Shown: positions 30,748 through 35,905 of the stretch, in pieces
Position numbering within the stretch: the stretch's first letter is position 1
Layout: each line of letters starts with the position of its first letter
Assembly (NCBI GenBank): GCA_959020865.1
Contig: CAUEUD010000006.1
Span: 1 to 35,905, forward strand
Origin: Eubacterium limosum
Lineage (GTDB): Bacteria; Bacillota; Clostridia; Eubacteriales; Eubacteriaceae
Length of the DNA stretch: 35,905 nt
Reading direction: 5' to 3'
Translations under genes and position numbers: made by a program
Notes under the pieces: generated by a model
Database searches by the model: none
The model's input: the letters and a program-made list of their open reading frames with translations, nothing else
Told to the model about the DNA's origin: nothing

Positions 30748-30776
30748 TTTGCTTTTTCCCCTTTAACTGGTACAAT
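30748..30776 (+). promoter_or_regulatory. Promoter of the AAA ATPase gene
   Basis: TACAAT at 30771-30776 is a good -10, with TTTGCT at 30748-30753 as a poor -35. A TTGACA at about 30713 has no matching -10. Otherwise nothing is seen between 30672 and 30747. Confidence 0.4.
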
Positions 30777-30808
30777 AAAGACAGCCAATACACATCAAGG
30801 AGGTTCCA

Positions 30809-31555
30809 ATGTTCAGCACCCTTTATCTCAGCAGCTTTTCCATTGACCGGGACGATCCGGCCTACACTCAGAGCTATCTTTCCGACCTGCCAGTCATTCA
30901 GCAGCTTAAACCTTTTTCCTTTGATAAAAACGTCACCTTTTTCTGCGGCGAAAACGGTACCGGCAAATCTACCCTGCTGGAGGCGCTGGCAGTGAGGTAT
31001 GGGTTTAATCCCGAAGGTGGGTCAAAGAATTTTGATTTTCATTTCCACGATACCCATTCAGAGCTGTACCAGTTTATCCGCCTGACAAAGGGGCTCGTCC
31101 TGCCTGAGGATAATTTCTTTCTCCGTGCTGAGAGCTTTTACAATGTTGCGGCGGAAATTGACCGGATGGAGAATGAACTCGGAGGGGCTGGGCTGTACGA
31201 AAGCTATGGCGGCATTTCCCTCCATGCCCAGTCCCACGGCGAGAGCTTTCTGGCATTGGTTCAAAACCGTTTTCGTGGAAAAGGGCTTTATATTCTCGAC
31301 GAGCCCGAGGCTGCCCTGTCCGCCTCACGCCAGATGACACTTTTATCCCTGATCCACAACCTTGCCCGGAACGGCTCCCAATTTATTGTCGCGACCCACT
31401 CCCCCATTCTGCTGGCCTGCCCCGATGCAGATATTTATGTTTTATCCCCCGATGGCCGTCTGTCCCTGACCCCTTACAGGGATACCGAGCCCTATTGCCT
31501 GACCAAAATGTTTCTCGATGACCCTGAACGGATGCTCCACTATTTACTGGGCTGA
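30809..31555 (+). CDS. AAA/ABC-type ATPase of unknown role
   Basis: A 248-residue soluble ATPase. Walker A is GENGTGKST (47-55), the signature-like region SHGESFLALVQNRF, Walker B GLYILDEPEAALS, and H-loop VATHSPILL. These are the marks of the SMC/ABC-like AAA ATPases (COG3910 type). There is no membrane partner nearby, so it is not a transporter subunit. Similar proteins occur alone in many bacteria and in some defence systems, but nothing here supports a defence role. AAGGAGG lies 5 nt before the ATG. It is monocistronic, 92 nt ahead of the MerR gene. Confidence 0.8.
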   Translation: MFSTLYLSSFSIDRDDPAYTQSYLSDLPVIQQLKPFSFDKNVTFFCGENGTGKSTLLEALAVRYGFNPEGGSKNFDFHFHDTHSELYQFIRLTKGLVLPEDNFFLRAESFYNVAAEIDRMENELGGAGLYESYGGISLHAQSHGESFLALVQNRFRGKGLYILDEPEAALSASRQMTLLSLIHNLARNGSQFIVATHSPILLACPDADIYVLSPDGRLSLTPYRDTEPYCLTKMFLDDPERMLHYLLG

Positions 31556-31573
31556 AAAACTTTATTTTCTTCC

Positions 31574-31604
31574 TTGACTCTGCCATTATGTGAGGGATTA
31601 TACT
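31574..31604 (+). promoter_or_regulatory. MerR-type promoter of the second MerR gene
   Basis: TTGACT (31574-31579) and TATACT (31599-31604) are 19 bp apart, the MerR-activated spacing. Transcription from here would start near 31611, which excludes the ATG at 31609 as the start codon. Confidence 0.7.
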
Positions 31605-31647
31605 AAGGATGAGCTCAAGAAAATCGATTTTGAAAGGAGATGGGAAA

Positions 31648-32469
31648 ATGCTGAAAATCGGAGAATTTTCCAAACTTTGCCACGTCAGCGTCCGAATGCT
31701 GCGCCATTTTGAGAAGATGAGGCTTCTGCTTCCAGAACGGGTTGATCCTTTTACCGGCTACCGTTACTACACAGCTTCTCAGTTGACGACTGTCAGCACC
31801 ATTGTCTCTCTGCAGCGCATGGGCCTGAGCCTGACAGCCATCGGTAAAATTCTTGAAAGCAGCAGCACTTCCCAGGCTCTTGAAACGCACATTGAAGCCT
31901 GCTACCGGAAGAAGCTGAAGGAAGCTGAAAAACTGCAGGTTCAGCTCTGGCAGCTGAAAGCCGCTGGCGAAAGGCTTCGCAGAAAGGAAGAAATCATGAA
32001 AAACTATATCGTTGTTGCCAAGGAATTACCCTCCTGTCAGGTCGCAAGCCTGCGTGATACCCTGAGTACCTACACTGAGGAAGGCCGCCTGTGGGAACAG
32101 CTGCACGCTGAAATCGCACCCCAGCATCCCAAGTTCACCACCCCGCTCTTCAACACCGCGACCTACCACGACGCAGAATACAATGAAGCCAACCCGGATG
32201 TAGAGGTTCAGGTGTCTGTCATTGGCAGCTACCAGGATACCGGGCACGTCTTTTTTAAAAAACTGCCCGCCCGCCTGGTGGCAAGCGTTACCTTCACTGG
32301 CGCTTATGACCAGATCACCGATGTCAACATCACAGCCATGAGGTGGATTGAGGAAAAAGGCTACCGGACCAACGGCACCATGTTCAATGTTTACCATGTG
32401 GGGCCTGGCGATACCAGCGATCCTGAAAAGTGGGTAACGGAATGCTGTTTCCCTATTGCCGCCAAATAA
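31648..32469 (+). CDS. MerR-family regulator with GyrI-like domain (second)
   Basis: A 273-residue regulator starting at the ATG at 31648, with AAGGAG 8 nt upstream. Residues 1-70: MerR winged helix (LKIGEFSKLCHVSVRMLRHF, GYRYYTASQL). Residues about 75-120: dimerisation coiled coil. Residues about 125-273: GyrI-like effector domain (KELPSCQVASLRD, PARLVASVTFTGAYDQI). It is related to the regulator at 15605-16399 but not a recent copy. The promoter with 19-bp spacer suggests self-activation. It is followed by a convergent terminator. Effector unknown. Confidence 0.88.
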   Translation: MLKIGEFSKLCHVSVRMLRHFEKMRLLLPERVDPFTGYRYYTASQLTTVSTIVSLQRMGLSLTAIGKILESSSTSQALETHIEACYRKKLKEAEKLQVQLWQLKAAGERLRRKEEIMKNYIVVAKELPSCQVASLRDTLSTYTEEGRLWEQLHAEIAPQHPKFTTPLFNTATYHDAEYNEANPDVEVQVSVIGSYQDTGHVFFKKLPARLVASVTFTGAYDQITDVNITAMRWIEEKGYRTNGTMFNVYHVGPGDTSDPEKWVTECCFPIAAK

Positions 32470-32470
32470 A

Positions 32471-32514
32471 CAAAACACCATCTGACAGATTTTTCCGTCA
32501 GATGGTGTTTTAAA
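32471..32514. terminator. Bidirectional terminator between MerR and TIR-like genes
   Basis: AAAACACCATCTGAC / GTCAGATGGTGTTTT, a perfect 15-bp stem with a loop of about 10 nt. It is unrelated in sequence to the recurring family. Confidence 0.9.
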
Positions 32515-32515
32515 T

Positions 32516-33217
32516 TTAGATAATGATTTGCTTTTGAAGATAGAGCAAATCCAAATGATAGACATCCTCCGAGACGACATGCTGCTGACTGCACCATTTT
32601 TCGAGATCCTCTGCACTTAAAAGCAGCAAATTGGGCAGCTGCGGATCAAACTCTATTTTTAACTGGGTGCCGAGCGTGACGGCAAAATGGAATTTTTTAA
32701 AGCGCTCGGGCTTTTTCTTCCGCGTCATGCGGGCTGTCTGAAGTTCCGCGTAAATCCACGGTGTTTCCTCAACAGCTCCCTCCTTCTTCAGCGAATGATA
32801 TGGGTTCAGGAAAATCACACACTCACACTGGGCGATCATCTTGCCCAACGCCATGTGCAGGATGGGGTAAACATGACTGGGCGCAAATCCCTCGGCTACC
32901 AGCTCGTCTGCCGCCTGCCAGACCCACGAATCCATAAAGACTGAAACTCCCAGCTCTTTCTGAAGCCAGCGCTCAAGCCTGGTTGCCAAAGGCCCATCTG
33001 CCAGGGCGTGGGATAAAAACACCTGAAATTTGAGCTCTGGAAACCACTCAGAAAGCAGAGCCTCGCCGTCAAAAGCGGCCCCCATTCCGAGGTATTTTTT
33101 CAGTTTCTCCACAACTTTCGCCTGATTTACACTTTCATCCGCCTCTGAGTATGGCGCTCCCTTTTCCAGCCGGTCCATCTCTTTTTCATCCATTGTTAAG
33201 TTAAACGCTGTAAACAT
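32516..33217 (-). CDS. Stand-alone TIR-like domain protein
   Basis: A 233-residue soluble protein starting at the ATG at 33217, with GAGG 6 nt upstream. Residues 62-200 look like a TIR fold: KFQVFLSHALADGPLATRL (strand A and helix A), GVSVFMDSWVWQAADEL (strand B and loop, with Glu105 a candidate catalytic residue), CECVIFLNP (strand C), and ETPWIYAELQTARM (W and E of the last conserved box). The first 60 residues are a helical extension with no known fold. Bacterial TIR proteins often cleave NAD or make signals in phage defence, but no partner such as ThsA is seen. It has its own promoter and an unusually structured leader. Confidence 0.65.
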   Translation of the reverse strand: MFTAFNLTMDEKEMDRLEKGAPYSEADESVNQAKVVEKLKKYLGMGAAFDGEALLSEWFPELKFQVFLSHALADGPLATRLERWLQKELGVSVFMDSWVWQAADELVAEGFAPSHVYPILHMALGKMIAQCECVIFLNPYHSLKKEGAVEETPWIYAELQTARMTRKKKPERFKKFHFAVTLGTQLKIEFDPQLPNLLLLSAEDLEKWCSQQHVVSEDVYHLDLLYLQKQIII

Positions 33218-33251
33218 CTCGTACCTCATTTCAAAATAAAATCGCTTGAAT

Positions 33252-33337
33252 TTTTGTTAAAACAAAATATCCGGTGCCGTTGCAATGGTTTACGTTTCTC
33301 GTAAATCAATTATATCGGATTCATTTCCTTTTGTAAA
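33252..33337 (-). promoter_or_regulatory. Promoter and structured leader of the TIR-like gene
   Basis: On the minus strand TTTACA (33332-33337), a 17-bp spacer and TATAAT (33309-33314). The transcript start region has a perfect inverted repeat TTTACG-AGAAA-CGTAAA (33289-33305), and further on TTTTGTT-TT-AACAAAA (33252-33267). The first lies where a repressor would block transcription; both could also fold in the RNA. Confidence 0.6.
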
Positions 33338-33361
33338 ATAGATTTGCAGATATATTTTGAC

Positions 33362-33405
33362 AAAAAAATCCCGGTTTTGTTGCCTCATTCGCACACAAAA
33401 CCGGG
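33362..33405 (-). terminator. Terminator of the marR-like gene
   Basis: Arms CCCGGTTTTGT and ACAAAACCGGG (33370-33405) with a 14-nt loop, followed on the minus strand by ATTTTTTTG. Confidence 0.85.
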
Positions 33406-33419
33406 TAAATCATATCGAA

Positions 33420-34094
33420 TTATTCCTCTTCTTGTTCTTCATTAAGAACATTCCGTACAATTTTATCCTCTTCCTCTCCTTCTGGATGGTGCGGGGGCTG
33501 CGGATGCTGTGGATCATGGGGGTCTGGGCCATGATGAGGACCGTGCGGGCCGCCAAAGTGCTCATGATGAGGACCATGATGCGGGCCATGCGGACCTCCG
33601 TGCGGTAAATGAGGATGCGGCGGGGCAAGCGGCGGCATTTCTTCATCCATATCCGCTACTTTATCTTCCAGTGAGGTGATCAGCTTATCGAAAAGCACCG
33701 TGAGGGTTTCCTTTTCTTCTTCCGATAAAACATCAAAGAGAAAATCCGCGGATTCATCTTTTCGGCTTTTGATAGTTTCTGCCAGCTCTTTTCCATCCTC
33801 TGTCAGATAAACATCCATATTTCGCTTGTCCTCTTCATTTCTGCGGCGTTCCACCAGCTCGTTCCGTTCAAGCTTGATGATCAGTTCACTCAGGGACGCC
33901 GGGCGTATGCCGGACTGCTCGGTCAGCAGCTTCTGGCTGACGCCGTCATTTTCAGACAGCATCACAAGCACTTTGCCCTGTCCGTGGTGTGGGTCTTCCT
34001 TTGGCCCTCTCGGCGCAAAGCGGCGCATTCCCTGGTGCATTAAAACCTGGTATTTTCTGAACTGTTCCATTAATTTTTCATTGAGTTCATTCAT
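33420..34094 (-). CDS. MarR-family regulator with His-rich C-terminal tail
   Basis: A 224-residue protein starting at the ATG at 34094 (AAGGAG 8 nt upstream). Residues about 35-150 form the MarR winged helix (GVSQKLLTEQSGIRPASLSELIIKL for the recognition helix region; VERRRNEEDKRNMDVYLTEDG for the wing). The tail 155-203 has 16 histidines in 44 residues, with GGPHGPHHGP present twice, among prolines and glycines, then an acidic end. It has no cysteine, so it is not an OhrR-type thiol sensor; binding of nickel, zinc or copper by the tail is an inference. Two AGGTACCT sites flank its promoter, so it probably represses itself. It is divergent from bcp. Confidence 0.85.
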   Translation of the reverse strand: MNELNEKLMEQFRKYQVLMHQGMRRFAPRGPKEDPHHGQGKVLVMLSENDGVSQKLLTEQSGIRPASLSELIIKLERNELVERRRNEEDKRNMDVYLTEDGKELAETIKSRKDESADFLFDVLSEEEKETLTVLFDKLITSLEDKVADMDEEMPPLAPPHPHLPHGGPHGPHHGPHHEHFGGPHGPHHGPDPHDPQHPQPPHHPEGEEEDKIVRNVLNEEQEEE

Positions 34095-34153
34095 TTTCTT
34101 ATCTCCTTTGCGATTCGTGAAGCTACGGCGTTCCACAGCAGCTTCATTTATTC

Positions 34154-34207
34154 AGGTACCTTATGATCAAATTCTACACCCTTTCCGCCACTTTGTCAAG
34201 GTACCTT
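34154..34207 (-). promoter_or_regulatory. marR promoter with two palindromic operators
   Basis: On the minus strand TTGACA (34194-34199), a 17-bp spacer and TAGAAT (34171-34176). The palindrome AGGTACCT lies at 34199-34206, touching the -35 (extended AAGGTACCTT), and again at 34154-34161, around the start point. The pair is suited to repression by the MarR protein. Confidence 0.75.
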
Positions 34208-34228
34208 ATTAATTTTTTTGAAGTTTTG

Positions 34229-34257
34229 TTGCATGGCACCGTTCCAAAGTGTAAAAT
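34229..34257 (+). promoter_or_regulatory. Promoter of bcp
   Basis: TTGCAT (34229-34234), a 17-bp spacer and TAAAAT (34252-34257). One MarR operator lies 23 bp upstream of the -35, so shared control is possible. Confidence 0.7.
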
Positions 34258-34288
34258 AAGGGTATTCTATTAAGAAAAGGAGCAAATG

Positions 34289-34753
34289 ATGTTACAACAA
34301 GGTACCAAGGCGCCGGATTTCACACTGCCTGATAAAGACAACCATCCGGTCAGCCTTTCTGATTTTAAAGGCAAAAAGGTCATTCTTTATTTTTACCCCA
34401 AGGACAATACAAAGGGCTGCACCACACAGGCCTGCACTTTCCGGGACGCGTATTCCGAATTTGAGGCTCTGGGCGCAGTTGTCATTGGCGTCAGCAAGGA
34501 CAGCACCCGCTCGCACACCAATTTTGCCTCGAAGTATGAGCTGCCCTTTCTGCTGCTTTCCGACCCGGAAACCGAGGTTATCCAGGCCTATGATGTATGG
34601 AAGGAAAAGAAAATGTACGGCAAAACCTACATGGGCATTGTGCGCACCACCTACATCATTGACGAAGCTGGTATGATCGAAAAGGTTTATGAAAAAGTAA
34701 AGCCCGCCGAAAACGCCGACCAGATTCTGGAGCATTTAAAGGGCGAGGCATAA
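34289..34753 (+). CDS. bcp: Thioredoxin-dependent peroxiredoxin (Bcp/PrxQ)
   Basis: A 154-residue peroxidase that reduces hydrogen and organic peroxides with electrons from thioredoxin. The ATG at 34289 is preferred over the one directly before it, given AGGAG 6 nt upstream. Peroxidatic Cys44 is in KGCTTQACTFRD and Cys49 is the resolving cysteine of atypical 2-Cys PrxQ. APDFTLPDKDN at the start and FLLLSDPETEV and VRTTYIIDEAG further on are family marks. Length is normal. It is divergent from the marR-like gene and may be under its control. Confidence 0.95.
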   Translation: MLQQGTKAPDFTLPDKDNHPVSLSDFKGKKVILYFYPKDNTKGCTTQACTFRDAYSEFEALGAVVIGVSKDSTRSHTNFASKYELPFLLLSDPETEVIQAYDVWKEKKMYGKTYMGIVRTTYIIDEAGMIEKVYEKVKPAENADQILEHLKGEA

Positions 34754-34757
34754 TCAA

Positions 34758-34802
34758 ATAAAGGCAGCCTTGAGGATTATTTATAGTCCAGGCTGCCTTT
34801 AT
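34758..34802 (+). terminator. Terminator of bcp
   Basis: AAAGGCAGCCT (34760-34770) pairs with AGGCTGCCTTT (34790-34800) across a 19-nt loop. A run of T is short (TTTAT), so termination may be partial. The next 60 nt hold nothing recognisable. Confidence 0.65.
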
Positions 34803-34862
34803 CAGTATTTTAAGCGGGATGAGGCAGTGTTCAGCCTATATCCGGACAAGGGTGCCGCCATC

Positions 34863-34902
34863 AAAAAAATAAGAGACAGCTCCGCTGCTGCGATGCTGTC
34901 TC
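34863..34902 (-). terminator. Terminator of the P-loop kinase-like gene
   Basis: On the minus strand GAGACAGC (arm, overlapping the stop codon) pairs with GCTGTCTC, followed by TTATTTTTTT. Confidence 0.8.
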
Positions 34903-35425
34903 AACACTCAGACTGCCATATTTTCCCGCTCTCAAGCAGTTTCCTGACATCCCGGCTGTTCTGGCAGAAAAGAACCTTTTCGGGGTAGGCTTTCTGAAGA
35001 CTGCGGTACCAGTCCCTGTGGCGTTTACTGCGCCCATCCTTTAAAATCCACTTGGCGAAGGCATAGTCAAATTTTTCCTCACAGCCCTGTGCCATGCTCT
35101 CCCGAACCTGGTTCCTGGATTTGAGGTAGCGCAGATAGGCTCTCGGAAAGCAGACCCGCCTCGACAGGCAGAGCATCATGATCTTATCCGCCGCAGCCAT
35201 ACGAAGTCCGCAGTGGAGGTCACCGTAGTTGCCGTCGATGATCCAGTCGTCCTGAGCCATAAAGGCTGTGACCATCGCTCTCGCTTCTGCGCGGTCCCGT
35301 TCCTGCCAGCCTGGAAGAAAGTTGACCTTATCCAGATAGAGCACTGGATACCCGGTCTCCTCCCCCAGCTTTTTGGCCAACGTCGATTTGCCTGAGCCGC
35401 TGTAACCAATCACTGCGATTTTCAT
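34901..35425 (-). CDS. P-loop NTPase, adenylate-kinase-like ('topology modulation' type)
   Basis: A 174-residue protein. GYSGSGKST (7-15) is Walker A, VLYLDKVNFLPGW and DDWIIDGNYGD are the lid and substrate-binding segments of the small FlaR/DNA-topology-modulation family of adenylate-kinase-like proteins, and LSRRVCFPRAYLRYLKSR is the typical arginine-rich helix. The family's real substrate is not known and the name is historical. Its ATG overlaps the stop of the surface protein upstream (ATGA), and there is no strong ribosome site, so translation is probably coupled. No membrane segment. Confidence 0.8.
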   Translation of the reverse strand: MKIAVIGYSGSGKSTLAKKLGEETGYPVLYLDKVNFLPGWQERDRAEARAMVTAFMAQDDWIIDGNYGDLHCGLRMAAADKIMMLCLSRRVCFPRAYLRYLKSRNQVRESMAQGCEEKFDYAFAKWILKDGRSKRHRDWYRSLQKAYPEKVLFCQNSRDVRKLLESGKIWQSEC

Positions 35426-35905
35426 CGTGCTTTATTCTTAAACAGCACCATGGAGGACAGCGCCATGGACAGCATCAGCAGCATGGGCATCGCGGCTGTC
35501 AGGGCATCTTCCACTACCCCAGTTTCCGGTGTTTCTCCGGCCGCTTCGCTGGGCTTTGCAGGCGCCACCAGAGTGCGGAACTCAATTTCAAGGCCATAGT
35601 GGACGCCCGATTCGGTCTTGACATAGGCCATGGCGGTGTAGGCCGTATCCGGAATCAGCGTATCCAGCGTATAGCCGAACTTGGTGACGCTGTTGTCGCC
35701 GTGCATTACCACGGTTTTATAGTCTTCATCGCCGGTTTCGGCTGGCTTATAGGCAAAGCCGCGTTCGGTAATACCTGCGCCGTCGGTATAATATACCCCT
35801 CTTAAAATGGCGGAGGTATCGGTAATGGTATCGGCCGGACTCGTCGTCACGGTGATGGTCTCCTCGGCAAAAACTGATACGCAAAAGCAGGCCATCAAAA
35901 CCAGC
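35422..35905 (-). CDS. Secreted FN3-like surface protein, N-terminus cut by window edge
   Basis: A partial gene, at least 158 codons, running off the right edge. The visible beginning (LVLMACFCVSVFAEE) is the hydrophobic end of a signal peptide. Residues about 15-110 form an FN3-like beta domain (TVTTSPADTITDTSAILRG, RGFAYKP, LIPDTAYTAMAYVKTESG). A Pro/Ala/Glu-rich linker ends in TPETG, followed by a hydrophobic stretch (AMPMLLMLSMALSSMVLF) and KNKAR, which looks like a sortase signal of the PxTG type. The protein would be exported and anchored to the cell wall. Real start lies outside the window. Confidence 0.65.
   Translation of the reverse strand, partial: LVLMACFCVSVFAEETITVTTSPADTITDTSAILRGVYYTDGAGITERGFAYKPAETGDEDYKTVVMHGDNSVTKFGYTLDTLIPDTAYTAMAYVKTESGVHYGLEIEFRTLVAPAKPSEAAGETPETGVVEDALTAAMPMLLMLSMALSSMVLFKNKAR

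Noticed and set aside
32516..33217. TIR-like gene as part of a Thoeris system
   Set aside because: No ThsA-like SIR2 or other effector gene lies beside it; the nearby AAA ATPase (30809-31555) is on the other strand, behind a MerR gene and a terminator.

Overview
The window looks like chromosomal DNA of an anaerobic Firmicute (Clostridia), most like the Eubacterium limosum/callanderi group. That placement is inference from protein style, strong AGGAGG ribosome sites, sigma-A promoters, a T-box, a YtvI-type sporulation membrane protein and mid-range GC; no rRNA or marker gene is present to confirm it. The window is gene-dense, and most transcription units end in clear stem-loop terminators, several shared between convergent genes.

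Layout. 1-2.2 kb: a DUF2268 putative zinc protease, a YcxB-like membrane protein and a small methyltransferase-like protein. 2.2-6.6 kb (minus): a five-gene antimicrobial-peptide sensing and resistance module (response regulator, histidine kinase, ABC ATPase, two ABC-2 permeases) with three AACCTTG repeats, 11 bp apart, in front of the transporter genes. 6.7-7.4 kb: a decayed MATE efflux pseudogene. 7.4-8.3 kb: an SplB-type radical SAM protein. 8.4-13.3 kb (plus): a second two-component/ABC module, this time with a MacB/LolD-type ATPase and an FtsX-type permease. 13.4-15.1 kb: a stand-alone TrpB2 tryptophan synthase beta chain under a tryptophan T-box. 15.1-18.5 kb: a cupin, a MerR/GyrI regulator, and an AraC-Cdd1-VOC-MmcQ operon.

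18.5-27.3 kb (minus) is the most interesting part: a complete RiPP (ribosomally made, modified peptide) locus. It holds three tandem Nif11-leader precursors with glycine-rich cores carrying paired C-x-C motifs, a SPASM-type radical SAM maturase, a fourth short Cys-rich precursor with a different leader, a short HlyD-like adaptor, an ECF-type sigma factor, and two NHLP/NHLM-type ABC exporters, one with a C39 leader peptidase. Export genes and precursor/maturase genes have separate candidate promoters, the first preceded by two 11-bp direct repeats 21 bp apart and the second framed by an inverted repeat. The inferred logic is: the maturase cross-links Cys-containing cores, the C39 transporter cuts after Gly-Gly and exports, and the sigma factor or an outside regulator controls expression. 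The two ABC resistance modules upstream could serve immunity, but nothing in the sequence links them to it.

27.4-35.9 kb: a DUF2007-like small protein, an nptA-like Na/Pi transporter with PhoU domain plus ytvI operon, an AAA ATPase, a second MerR/GyrI regulator, a stand-alone TIR-like protein, a MarR regulator with a strikingly His-rich tail divergent from a Bcp peroxiredoxin, a P-loop kinase-like protein, and a secreted FN3-like surface protein cut by the window edge. No rRNA, tRNA, CRISPR array, insertion sequence or prophage was recognised.
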